Origin: an uncultured Desulfovibrio sp.
GTDB taxonomy: Bacteria; Desulfobacterota; Desulfovibrionia; Desulfovibrionales; Desulfovibrionaceae
DNA length: 30,975 bases
Direction: 5' to 3'
Assembly: GCA_900547595.1 (NCBI GenBank)
Contig: URHE01000013.1
Coordinates: 1-30,975 of the forward strand
The notes beneath the pieces were generated by a model. That model was not told the origin of the DNA, searched no databases, and saw only the letters and a program-made list of their open reading frames with translations. Positions 8,126 to 15,789 of the stretch are shown in pieces. Position numbers and translations under genes: made by a program. Within the stretch, counting starts at the first letter, position 1. Every line of letters starts with the position of its first letter.

Positions 8126-9271
8126 TCAATTTTCGTAGTGCTTGAGGATCTGGCGCGCGGCGATATAGACCATGATCTCGTCCGTGCCGCCCGCCATGCG
8201 CGTGATGCGGATGTCACGCCAAAGACGCGAAATGCGGACATCCTCCGTGTAGCCCACCCCGCCCATGACCTGCATGGCCGCGTCGATGACTTCGCCCGCG
8301 GCCCGGGCGCAATAGCGTTTGCAGAGCGCGGACGACAGTCGCAGGGATTCGCCCGCGTCATACTGCCAGGCCGTTTTGCAGACGAAGTTGCGCATGTTTT
8401 CGATCCTGATATCCATGTCCACGATCTTTTCCTGGATCATCTGGAACTGGCCGATGGGGCGCCCGAACTGCTGCCGCTGGTTGGCATAGCGGACGGCATC
8501 GCCAAAGGCGCATCTGGCCATGCCGCAGGAATAGGCGGCAATGACCAGGCGTTCGATCTCGAAATTCTTCATCAGGTGGATGAAGCCCTGCCCCTCCTGT
8601 CCGACCCTGTCGGACTCCTCGAGCTCCACATTGTCGAAGTAGACTTCGCAATTGCTCACCTGATGCCAGCCGATCTTGTGAAGATCCTGGATCTTCACGC
8701 CCGGCGCCTTGGGATCCACCCACCACATGGTGAAGCAGCGGCGCGGGTCCGCGGGTTCGGCGTCGCGGGCCAGAACGAGCATGTAGGGAAAATCGCGCGC
8801 GCCGGTAATGAAGGTCTTCTGACCATTGAGATAAACTTTGCCGTTCCTGCGCGTGGCGGTGGTCGCCAACAGATTGTTGTCCGAACCCGCCTGGGGCTCC
8901 GTAAACAGCAGGGAATACCCGGGAATGCCCTTTTGGGCGCTCTCGGCCGTTTTTTCCAGTTGTTCGCGGCTGCCCCAGGACAGCATATTGTGGACGCAGA
9001 GCGCATTGGTCAGCAGGTACCCCGTGCCGCCCATGGCCGCGAGCTCCTCGATCACCAGCATCTGCGTGAGCATGTCCGCGGGCACGCCATCGAACTCTTC
9101 CGGCACGCCCAGCAGGGAAATGCCGTTTTCGGCCATAGCGGTCATGAACTCCACGGGAAAACGGCGCTCCTCGTCACATTTGCGGAAATAATCCTCCGTG
9201 AAATCGCGCTGCATCATCTCGCGCACGCTGGCGAGCAGCAGCTCCTGTTCCTCGCTGAGTCTGAAGTCCAT
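8126..9271 (-). CDS. CaiA-like acyl-CoA dehydrogenase/reductase (no Glu at the usual catalytic position)
   Basis: This 381-residue flavoenzyme of the acyl-CoA dehydrogenase family has a start (MDFRLSEEQELLLASVREMM) and length close to E. coli CaiA, the crotonobetainyl-CoA reductase. Typical blocks are FTEPQAGSD, GQKTFITGA, RQQFGRPIGQFQMIQ and AMQVMGGVGYTED. The C-terminal motif where most short/medium-chain enzymes have the catalytic base (E-G-T) reads MAGGTDEIM, so Gly361 replaces Glu. CaiA, as I recall, has Gly there too. A base elsewhere, or a reductive role, is therefore likely. The ATG at 9271 follows AAGGAGG. It lies between the CoA-transferase and fixA genes, and FixABCX is the obvious electron partner. 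Substrate unknown; alicyclic or hydroxylated enoyl-CoA is inferred from context. Confidence 0.92.
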   Translation of the reverse strand: MDFRLSEEQELLLASVREMMQRDFTEDYFRKCDEERRFPVEFMTAMAENGISLLGVPEEFDGVPADMLTQMLVIEELAAMGGTGYLLTNALCVHNMLSWGSREQLEKTAESAQKGIPGYSLLFTEPQAGSDNNLLATTATRRNGKVYLNGQKTFITGARDFPYMLVLARDAEPADPRRCFTMWWVDPKAPGVKIQDLHKIGWHQVSNCEVYFDNVELEESDRVGQEGQGFIHLMKNFEIERLVIAAYSCGMARCAFGDAVRYANQRQQFGRPIGQFQMIQEKIVDMDIRIENMRNFVCKTAWQYDAGESLRLSSALCKRYCARAAGEVIDAAMQVMGGVGYTEDVRISRLWRDIRITRMAGGTDEIMVYIAARQILKHYEN

Positions 9272-9299
9272 CAAAGCCTCCTTGCATGCCCATGCCCGG

Positions 9300-10529
9300 T
9301 TATTTCGCCCCATCCTGGCGGAATGCCGCCCCCTCGGCGAACAATTCCTCAATTTCCTCGCGGCGGAAACCATGCTCCGCGAGGATGGCTTCCGTGTCTG
9401 CCCCCAAAGGACGCGCAATGACGGCCTCGGGGTTCCCCATGCTCGCAAACCGCACCGGCGTCGTGGTGATGACCCGCTCGTTGCCGCTCGGATATCTGAC
9501 CTTCCTCAAGCCGTCGATGGCCCATGCCTGGGGATCCTCCAGCACCTCGAAAGGCAGGGCGCCCTTCTCGCACGGCACATCGTTTTCCTTGAAAATACGC
9601 AGCCATTCAGCCAGGGGCCTGCGCGACATGGCCTCGCCGATGGCCGCGATGGCCTTGGCGTGCGTGTTGCGCGCCAGGATATTGCCGATGCTGTTGACAT
9701 CCTCATCGTCATAGAGATCTTCGCGGCCGAAGAGCGCCATCATTTTGCGGAAATACACATCGTAATCCGGCACGCAAATGATCAGCCAGCGGTCATCGCT
9801 CGTGCGGTACGTATTGTTGAAGGGATTGGCCACCTCCATACGCGACTTGGGATATCGGTTGCCGTACTGCGCCGACATGATCGGCACCGACATGGCCCAG
9901 AGCGCCTGATGAAACAGGGAGGTGGTCACGCGGTCGCCTCTCCCGGTCTTTTCCCGCGCGTAGAGGGCCGCGCAGATGCCCGACGCCAGGGTCATGGCGG
10001 CCTGGTAGTCGCCAAAGGCGTTGGGCTCGTTGATGGGCGAGGTGCCCCGTTCATGGAAGGAACCGAGAATCCCGCCGCGCGCCACATAACAGGTCACGTC
10101 GTAGCCGGGGCTGTCCTTTTCCGGCCCCTTGTCGCCATAGCCGAACATCTGGGCCATGATCAGGCGCGGATACCGGGCGCTGAGCGTCTCGTAATCCAGG
10201 CCGAGCCGCTCAAGCGCCTTCTGCCGGAAACTGGTGACGAAAACATCGGCATCGGCGAGCAGCCGGTGAAAGACCTCCATCCCCCTGGGGTGCTTGAGGT
10301 CAAGGGCGATGAAACGCTTGTTCAGGGATGTCATGTCAAAGGAAAGATTTTCGTCCTCCAGAAGCGGAATATTGAAGACCGGCGCCTGGCGGCGGTAGGG
10401 ATCGCCCTGCGGGGATTCCACCTTCCAGACCTCTGCCCCCCAGTCGGCGAGCGCGCGCAGGGCCGCGGGCGCGGCCGCATAGGTGGCCAGTTCAAGAACC
10501 TTGACGCCGTGCAGCGGCTTGTGCTTCAT
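9300..10529 (-). CDS. Class III (CaiB/BaiF family) CoA-transferase
   Basis: The 409-residue protein has the family N-terminus (LHGVKVLELATYAAAP), ADWGAEVWKVESPQGDP and the catalytic block DSPGYD, in which D144 aligns with the aspartate that forms the acyl anhydride intermediate in formyl-CoA transferase and CaiB. Later blocks include NPFNNTYRTSDDRWL. These enzymes move CoA from a product thioester to an incoming free acid, saving ATP. CaiB is 405 residues, so the length fits. The start is supported by GGAGG nine bases upstream. It is the first gene of the minus-strand operon, 28 bp before the acyl-CoA dehydrogenase. Similar order (transferase, dehydrogenase, ligase, Fix proteins) is the signature of carnitine-type respiratory reduction. 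Confidence 0.92.
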   Translation of the reverse strand: MKHKPLHGVKVLELATYAAAPAALRALADWGAEVWKVESPQGDPYRRQAPVFNIPLLEDENLSFDMTSLNKRFIALDLKHPRGMEVFHRLLADADVFVTSFRQKALERLGLDYETLSARYPRLIMAQMFGYGDKGPEKDSPGYDVTCYVARGGILGSFHERGTSPINEPNAFGDYQAAMTLASGICAALYAREKTGRGDRVTTSLFHQALWAMSVPIMSAQYGNRYPKSRMEVANPFNNTYRTSDDRWLIICVPDYDVYFRKMMALFGREDLYDDEDVNSIGNILARNTHAKAIAAIGEAMSRRPLAEWLRIFKENDVPCEKGALPFEVLEDPQAWAIDGLRKVRYPSGNERVITTTPVRFASMGNPEAVIARPLGADTEAILAEHGFRREEIEELFAEGAAFRQDGAK

Positions 10530-10581
10530 GGTCGTTTCCTCCGTCCCGGCGCCGCGCGCCGTGGCATTCCGTGTTGCGCAT

Positions 10582-10614
10582 AAAATAACAAGGGCAGTCG
10601 ATTTGAAGTCAAAT
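10582..10614 (-). promoter_or_regulatory. Candidate promoter of the CoA-transferase/fix operon with overlapping palindrome
   Basis: Read on the minus strand, TTGACT (plus coordinates 10607-10612) is a five-of-six match to a -35 box. TTATTT or TATTTT follows 18 or 19 bases on (10582-10588) as a weaker -10. Transcription would start near 10575, about 45 bases before the CoA-transferase ATG. The -35 box lies inside a perfect 14-bp palindrome, ATTTGAAGTCAAAT (10601-10614), a natural place for a repressor or activator. Confidence 0.4.
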
Positions 10615-11090
10615 GGATAATTCGGGGCGGCTTGTTTTCGAAAGAATAGATAACGATCAGGAAAACCTTGATGGAAACTTAAATTAACTTCTAAAATTAC
10701 AGTTGATTATAAAAACACATGCGTTCGGAGCCTTGCCTTGCTTATCAAAAATTTTCAACCGACTGGAAATTTTTTTCATAATATGTCTCCGCCGGGCCTG
10801 TGGAGGGCAGCGGACGCCCTTTTCCATCCGAGATTCTCCCCATACCTGTGGGGAGGAACGGACGGCGTCCATGCCGCGTGCGTTTCATGACGCGGGCGGC
10901 ACGACGCGGGGGAAGCGGCGCCGTTTTCCCGGCGCGCCGCCGCTGGCGGCCCGGTTTTCGCGGTTTTGCGCGGGCATTTCCCGACATGGCGCGAAGCGTT
11001 TTCAAAAATTTTATCCGCCTGTGATAATTTTTTTGATAACCGTTCGCCTGCGCGCCCCTCGAGCCCATCTTCCCCGACATCCCGACGACA

Positions 11091-11106
11091 TGTGACAACT
11101 TTCACA
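11091..11106. promoter_or_regulatory. Perfect CRP/FNR-family type binding site
   Basis: TGTGACAACTTTCACA has both consensus half-sites, TGTGA and TCACA, separated by six bases, the classic CRP geometry. It lies 186 bp upstream of the plus-operon start codon in a non-coding region. CRP/FNR-family regulators are numerous in Desulfovibrio; which one binds is not readable here. The site is too far (over 560 bp) from the minus operon to act simply on it. Confidence 0.55.
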
Positions 11107-11122
11107 GAATCACGGAGCCTTC

Positions 11123-11146
11123 CCTGCCGACAGCCCTGTCGGCAGG
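11123..11146. other. Perfect 10-bp hairpin upstream of the plus operon
   Basis: CCTGCCGACA (11123-11132) and TGTCGGCAGG (11137-11146) pair without mismatch around a 4-base loop. It begins 17 bp after the CRP-type site and 145 bp before the first start codon. No T-run follows. It could be an RNA hairpin in the leader or a DNA operator. Confidence 0.55.
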
Positions 11147-11291
11147 CGCAATCATTTCGATATGCCGACCGACTTCAGATTGAATTTGCCGCAGACCGAA
11201 TTTTGATTGTAGATGAAGACAGAAACGGGTTTGTGCGGCCGTCACCGAGGCCGGGAATGCGAACATCCCTCAGAGCAGAGGAGGAGCAAGA

Positions 11292-12479
11292 ATGGGCAAA
11301 CTTTCCAAACAGCAGTTCGAGGACTACCTGAAGCAGATCAGGGAGCTGGCGGAAGGGCCGTTCGAGGAAATGCAGAAAGAGATCGAAGTGACCAATGTCT
11401 TTCCGCAGAAATTCTACGAGACCGCCATCAAGAACGACCTCTACCGCTGCTCCGTGCCGGAGGAATACGGCGGCTGGGGCCTCTCGGAGACGGAGATCCT
11501 CCGCGTGCAGGAAGAATTCAGCCGGGGGCCCGGCGGCATGCGCATGCACCTTCACTACGCCATGGATCTCAACTGGCGTCCGCTCTACGACTATGGCTCC
11601 GAAGAACTGAAAAAGGAGCTCATGCCCGGTTTCCAGGATCGCTCGGTATTCACCTGCTGGGCCGTCACGGAAGAAAAGGGGGGCACCGGCGCGGACATCC
11701 AGGCCACGGCCGTGCGTGACGGCGATGACTACGTCATCAACGGCGAAAAATTCCTCATCTCGCACACCGACTGCTGCAATTACGCCTATATCACGGTGCT
11801 CACCAACCCCGAGGCGGACAAGAACCACCGTCTCTCAACCTTCATGGTGCCCTGCGACACGCCCGGCTACGAGCTCACGCCCATGCCGCACATGATGGGC
11901 TGCCGCGGCGCGGGCCATACGGGCCTGAAATTCACCAACATGCGCGTGCCCAAGAAGTACCTGCTCGGCAAGGAAGGACAAGGTCTGGAGATCGCCATCC
12001 ACTCCCTTTCCGTTTCGCGGGCGCACATCGCGGCCAGCAACCTCGGCATGGCCCAGCGCATGCTGGAACTGAGCATCAAACGCGCCCACGACCGCGTAAC
12101 CTTCGGCAAACCGATCATCGAGCGCCAGGCCATCCGCATGAAGCTCGCGGACATGGCCACCCACGTCCATGCGCTTCGGACCATGATCTACGATTTCGCC
12201 AGGGATTACGAAAAGGACCCCCGAGGCGAATTCATCGAGGAAAAGGCCGCCATGTGCAAGCTGTTCAGCATCTGGACGACCAAGGTCGTCTCGGACGAGA
12301 TGCTCGAGATATTCGGTGGCATCGGCTACTTTGAGGATTGCGAATACGGGCCCGTGGAGCGTCTCTACCGTGACGCGCGCGCCATGTGGCTGGAAGAAGG
12401 CACCCCCACCGTGCAGCGCATCACCATTTCGCGCCAGAACATCAAGCACGGCGGCGTGACCGACTACCGGCACGACTAG
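11292..12479 (+). CDS. Acyl-CoA dehydrogenase with canonical catalytic Glu
   Basis: The 395-residue FAD enzyme of the acyl-CoA dehydrogenase family has the FAD/substrate blocks CWAVTEEKGGTGAD and NGEKFLISHTD, then RVTFGKPIIERQAI and IFGGIGYFEDCEYGPVERLYRDARAMWLEEGT. The last motif supplies a glutamate (E369, in LEEGT) at the usual catalytic position, so it can remove an alpha proton. The N-terminus is slightly longer than in CaiA and the sequence is only distantly related to the minus-strand paralogue. The strong AGGAGG before the ATG supports the start. It opens the plus operon facing the CaiA-like operon across the control region. With FixABCX encoded opposite, it is presumably another FixAB client that oxidises or reduces a second ring or chain position. 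Confidence 0.92.
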   Translation: MGKLSKQQFEDYLKQIRELAEGPFEEMQKEIEVTNVFPQKFYETAIKNDLYRCSVPEEYGGWGLSETEILRVQEEFSRGPGGMRMHLHYAMDLNWRPLYDYGSEELKKELMPGFQDRSVFTCWAVTEEKGGTGADIQATAVRDGDDYVINGEKFLISHTDCCNYAYITVLTNPEADKNHRLSTFMVPCDTPGYELTPMPHMMGCRGAGHTGLKFTNMRVPKKYLLGKEGQGLEIAIHSLSVSRAHIAASNLGMAQRMLELSIKRAHDRVTFGKPIIERQAIRMKLADMATHVHALRTMIYDFARDYEKDPRGEFIEEKAAMCKLFSIWTTKVVSDEMLEIFGGIGYFEDCEYGPVERLYRDARAMWLEEGTPTVQRITISRQNIKHGGVTDYRHD

Positions 12480-12531
12480 GCCGGACAGCACACGACCAGG
12501 GTCTTCGGCCCTGAAGGAAGGAGGAAATACC

Positions 12532-13455
12532 ATGTCGGATCGTAGGGATTTTCTGAAGGGCGCCGCTGCATTTTCCGCCATGCTCGCCATGCCCGGGGTG
12601 GCGGCGGCCGCCACGGGCGGCGCCGCGAGGGGCAAGGGCTACCCGCTGGGCATCGCCCCGCTGAGCCTCATTGAACTCACGCCTCCGAACCGCGTCTCCT
12701 GCGCGGCCGAGGCGGGCTATTCCAGTATCGGCATGCGGCTCGTGCCCGCTACGCCCACCGAGGCCAAGTACGACCTGGTCTCGCGGGATTCGGCGGTCCG
12801 CAAGGCCACTGTGCAGCGCCTCAAGGAAACCGGCGTCAAGGTGCTGGATATCGAGATCATCCGCTTTACGCCGGATTTCAAGGCCAAGGACCTGGACCCC
12901 GTATTCGAATCCGCCGCGGATCTGGGCGCCAGCCGCGCCCTGGTGGCCGGAAACGACAAGGATATGGAGCGCACCGCGGACAATTTCGCCGCCCTGTGCG
13001 ATGTGGCCGCGCCCTACAAGATCAGCTGCGCCATCGAGTTCATGCCGTTTACCGAAGTCAAGTCGCTGAAACAGGCCGGCGCCCTCATCAGGAAGGTCAA
13101 CAAACCCAATGCGGGCATCGTCTTCGACGCCATGCACTTCCACTATTCCGCGGGCACCATTGAGGACATCAGGAATACGCCCGCGAACTACATCTCCTAT
13201 GTGCAGATTTGCGATGCCGAGGCGGTGGCGCCCAAGGACAACGCGGGCCTGATCCACCATGCCCGGGGCTTCCGGCACTCTCCGGGCAAGGGCGCCGTGA
13301 ATCTTGTGGACATTTTCCGGGCGCTGCCCCGGCATCTGCCCATCTCGGTGGAATGCATCAACGAAAAGTTTGCCTACAGCATGTCTCCGCTGGCGCGGGC
13401 GAAGGAATACTTCGTCGATACCCAGAAAGTGCTGGCCGCCGCCAACTACAGTTAG
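12532..13455 (+). CDS. Tat-exported xylose-isomerase-like TIM-barrel protein (sugar isomerase / dehydroshikimate dehydratase fold)
   Basis: The 307-residue protein starts with a twin-arginine signal (SDRRDFLKGAAAF, hydrophobic stretch to about 28, AAA before the likely cleavage), so it is probably folded in the cytoplasm and exported to the periplasm. The mature part is an AP-endonuclease-2/xylose-isomerase-like barrel. Likely metal ligands are E169 (CAIEF), D199 (IVFDAMHFH), Q225 (YVQICD) and E274 (SVECINE). An E-D-Q-E set of this spacing is used by 3-dehydroshikimate dehydratases, and also by hydroxypyruvate-isomerase-like members, so it is not diagnostic. GGAGG precedes the ATG. It lies 52 bp after the dehydrogenase, and the shikimate dehydrogenase two genes on makes a cyclitol or dehydroshikimate substrate attractive. 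Confidence 0.85.
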   Translation: MSDRRDFLKGAAAFSAMLAMPGVAAAATGGAARGKGYPLGIAPLSLIELTPPNRVSCAAEAGYSSIGMRLVPATPTEAKYDLVSRDSAVRKATVQRLKETGVKVLDIEIIRFTPDFKAKDLDPVFESAADLGASRALVAGNDKDMERTADNFAALCDVAAPYKISCAIEFMPFTEVKSLKQAGALIRKVNKPNAGIVFDAMHFHYSAGTIEDIRNTPANYISYVQICDAEAVAPKDNAGLIHHARGFRHSPGKGAVNLVDIFRALPRHLPISVECINEKFAYSMSPLARAKEYFVDTQKVLAAANYS

Positions 13456-13462
13456 CCCTCCA

Positions 13463-13505
13463 CGCGCGGGCGGTCGACGCCGTCACGGCGGCGGCCGCCC
13501 GCGTT
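13463..13505 (+). terminator. GC-rich nested hairpin in the gap before the MFS gene
   Basis: CGCGGGCGG (13465-13473) pairs with CCGCCCGCG (13495-13503), enclosing a smaller hairpin CGCCG/CGGCG (13478-13490). It follows the TIM-barrel stop codon by 10 bp in a 216-bp gap. No T-run follows, so it may attenuate or protect a 3' end rather than terminate fully. Nothing else was seen in this gap. Confidence 0.35.
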
Positions 13506-13671
13506 CCGGGCCACAACGGAACTTTTCGCCAAACGGCGCCGGCACGCGTGGTCGCCCCGAAAAACCCGCCGGAGTCTCCTGTCCTGCGGGAAGGGGCGCT
13601 GTCCGCATCACGGAGGGAAAGGCCCGGCTGACCGCAAGAAGTTTTCATGATCTAAGGAAGAGGTGGCTTGT

Positions 13672-14931
13672 ATGAATGCACGCGCATACCGCTGGATCAT
13701 TTTCGGCCTGTTCAGCCTCGCCTATTTCGGCGTTTTCGCCCAGCGCATGGGCATGGCCGTCATCAGCCCGGATCTGTCGCAGAGCCTCCAGCTCACGCCC
13801 CTGCAAATGGGCACCCTCGGGTCCATGACCTTCTACAGTTATGCAGTCTTCATTCTTTTTTCCGGTTTTATTTCCACCAAGTTCGGCCCACGCAACACAA
13901 TGGGCATTTTCTTTGGCCTGGGCGGCCTTGGCACCCTGTTTTTCGTTTCTGTCGATTCCTTTTTCCTGCTCATGCTCGGCGCACTACTTATCGGCCTGGG
14001 CACCTCCGTTGTCGTGACCGCGGGCACCACGAGCTTCTCGCGCTGGTTCAGCATGAAGGAATACGGGAATGTCTGCGCATGGTTCTTCGTTTTCGGCGGC
14101 ATCGGCAATATCGTCGGCACGGCGCCGCTCTCCTGGATGGTTCAGGAAATGGGCTGGCGCATGGCCTACGGCTCCATCGCCATCCTGATGATCGCGCTTG
14201 CGGTGCTGGCGTTCTTCATCGTCCGCAGGCCGCCCGCCGACTACGTTGTCGAAGACAGCCTGCCCTCGCCCGCAAGCGACGGCCCCAAGGTCCGCTTGCT
14301 GAGTCTGCTGGGGCAGGCCATGAAGAACATCAACTTCTGGTGCATCGCCATCTGGTACATGACCATCGCGGCCGTCCACTACGCCTTCAACGGCATGTGG
14401 GCCGGCCTGTACATTACCAATGTCTTCGGCCTGAGCAAACTGGAAATCGGCGGCATCCTGACCCTGGGCGCCGTGGGCTTCGCCATCGGCAACCCCGTGC
14501 TGATGTGGCTTTCCACGCATGTTTTCAAGTCCTTCCGCGTGGGCATCACCCTGGTCAATGTGCTGGCTCTCGTGGGCGCGGGCATGATCGCCTTTTGCAC
14601 GGAAAGCCTGCCGCACTGGTCCCTCTATCTGGTGACGCTCTTCATCGGCCTTTCCGTGGCCGCCAGCTCCATCGTCTATACGGCCACGCGCTCCATCTTC
14701 GGCGCGGCCATGGCAGGGCCGCTCGCGGGAGTCTGGTCTTTTGTCCTGTTCGGAGGCGGCGGCTGCATGCAACTTGTCATCGGCTACTTCGTCAACAGCG
14801 GCAAGGCCGCCAACCTGCCCTTGGCAAGCTCCTACCACACAGCGTTCCTCATCCTCTTCTGCTGCTCCCTCATCGGCACCATTGCCGGTTTTGTCCTCAA
14901 GGACGTGTACAGGGACACCACCGCCAACTGA
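13672..14931 (+). CDS. MFS transporter, probable organic-acid carrier
   Basis: The 419-residue integral membrane protein has about 12 hydrophobic segments and a central cytoplasmic loop near residues 185-210 (VRRPPADYVVED...DGPKVRLLS). The loop after the second segment (STKFGPRNTMG) corresponds to the MFS loop-2 signature. It starts MNARAYRWIIFGLFSLAYFGVFAQRMGMAVISPDL in the manner of anion:cation symporter and oxalate/formate-type carriers; the exact subfamily is uncertain. GAGG eight bases before the ATG favours this start over an in-frame GTG nine bases earlier. Placement between the TIM-barrel gene and aroE suggests it imports the operon's substrate, or exchanges substrate for product. 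It replaces the betaine transporter found in cai operons. Confidence 0.9.
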   Translation: MNARAYRWIIFGLFSLAYFGVFAQRMGMAVISPDLSQSLQLTPLQMGTLGSMTFYSYAVFILFSGFISTKFGPRNTMGIFFGLGGLGTLFFVSVDSFFLLMLGALLIGLGTSVVVTAGTTSFSRWFSMKEYGNVCAWFFVFGGIGNIVGTAPLSWMVQEMGWRMAYGSIAILMIALAVLAFFIVRRPPADYVVEDSLPSPASDGPKVRLLSLLGQAMKNINFWCIAIWYMTIAAVHYAFNGMWAGLYITNVFGLSKLEIGGILTLGAVGFAIGNPVLMWLSTHVFKSFRVGITLVNVLALVGAGMIAFCTESLPHWSLYLVTLFIGLSVAASSIVYTATRSIFGAAMAGPLAGVWSFVLFGGGGCMQLVIGYFVNSGKAANLPLASSYHTAFLILFCCSLIGTIAGFVLKDVYRDTTAN

Positions 14932-14973
14932 CGCCGGCTAGCCGCCATATGCGGAAACCATCAAGGAGGAATC

Positions 14974-15789
14974 ATGGAACTTCCGAGCAAGCTTCTGGGC
15001 ATCGTGGGATATCCGCTGGGGCACAGCATGAGCCCGGCCCTGCATACCTGGGGATTCGAAAAGGTGGGCTTTCCCGGCATCTACATGGCCTGGTCGGAAC
15101 CCGAAAAAAAACTGGGCGCCTTTTTCAAGGCCGTACGCACCCTCGGCATCGCGGGCGGGAACATCACCATTCCGCACAAGGTCGCGGCCATGGAGCACAT
15201 GGATCACATCAGCGACCGCGCCAGGGAAATAGGGGCCATCAATACCTATTATTGGGAAGGAGAAGCCCTCTGCGGCGAGAACACCGATGTCATCGGCTTC
15301 ATGGAACCGCTCAGGGGACGGCAGTTCGCCCACGCGCTCATTCTCGGCGCGGGCGGTGTGGCGCGGGCGGTAGTGGCCGGCCTCAAGGAACTGGGCGTTC
15401 CCGACATCACCATCACCAATCGCACGCCCGCCAAGGCAACGGATCTGGCGAATGCCTTCGGCATCCACAGCATTCCCTGGGATGAACGCATGCAGCCGCA
15501 GGCCGATCTGATCGTCAACGCCACGTCACAGGGCATGAAGGGGGAGCAGGTCGACATGACGCCCTATGACGCCGCCGCTCTTGCCGGTCGCACGGGCCTC
15601 GTCTATGACATCGTGTACAACCCTCTGGAAACGCGCCTGATCCGCGAGGCGCGGGCTGCCGGCTGGCAGGTGGAGAGCGGCCTGAGCATGTTCGTGGAAC
15701 AGGCCAGGGCCGGGTTCCGCCTCTGGACCGGTATGGAAATGCCGCGCGAAGCCGCCGTGGAAAAGGTCAAAAAACTGCTGGGACTGTAA
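14974..15789 (+). CDS. aroE: Shikimate dehydrogenase (AroE family) in a catabolic operon
   Basis: The 271-residue enzyme interconverts 3-dehydroshikimate and shikimate with NADP(H). All residues expected to hold shikimate are present: S18 and S20 (GHSMSP), T65 and K69 (GGNITIPHK), N90 (AINT), D105 (GENTD) and Q243 (GLSMFVEQA). The nucleotide site is GAGGVAR (125-131). The NRTPAK segment (149-154) has Arg, Thr and Lys, the pattern of NADP-preferring AroE rather than the NAD-using quinate/shikimate dehydrogenase YdiB. AAGGAGG precedes the ATG. It lies 42 bp after the transporter in an operon that otherwise encodes CoA-ester and redox proteins, with no other aromatic biosynthesis gene nearby. 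It is therefore probably a catabolic paralogue acting on a shikimate-like ring, though a relocated biosynthetic copy cannot be excluded. Confidence 0.93.
   Translation: MELPSKLLGIVGYPLGHSMSPALHTWGFEKVGFPGIYMAWSEPEKKLGAFFKAVRTLGIAGGNITIPHKVAAMEHMDHISDRAREIGAINTYYWEGEALCGENTDVIGFMEPLRGRQFAHALILGAGGVARAVVAGLKELGVPDITITNRTPAKATDLANAFGIHSIPWDERMQPQADLIVNATSQGMKGEQVDMTPYDAAALAGRTGLVYDIVYNPLETRLIREARAAGWQVESGLSMFVEQARAGFRLWTGMEMPREAAVEKVKKLLGL

Larger units (their letters stand above)
10530..11291. promoter_or_regulatory. 762-bp divergent control region between the two CoA-ester operons
   Basis: No credible gene lies here. The region is clearly more AT-rich than the genes, especially 10570-10790 and 10990-11215. 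Apart from the sites listed separately, it holds a perfect TATAAT on the minus strand (10706-10711) without a good -35 box. It also has a hairpin CTCCCCA/TGGGGAG at 10836-10855, a weak hairpin followed by four T (10804-10823), and long T tracts at 10770-10776 and 11028-11034. A weak plus-strand promoter pair (TTGAAT at 11180-11185, TTTGAT at 11202-11207) precedes the plus operon. The size and density of sites point to multi-signal control. Confidence 0.6.

Noticed and set aside
2033..10529. A straightforward carnitine-reduction (cai) operon
   Set aside because: CaiD hydratase, CaiE and the CaiT transporter are absent, while an MBL hydrolase and, divergently, AroE and a TIM-barrel protein are present.
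10684..11105. Several short open frames on both strands in the divergent control region
   Set aside because: None has a ribosome site with sensible spacing, they overlap one another, and the region carries promoter and palindrome signals.
13668..15485. 605-codon plus-strand frame overlapping the MFS and aroE genes in another phase
   Set aside because: Both overlapped genes have strong ribosome sites and clear family motifs; the frame's peptide is Arg/His/Pro-rich.
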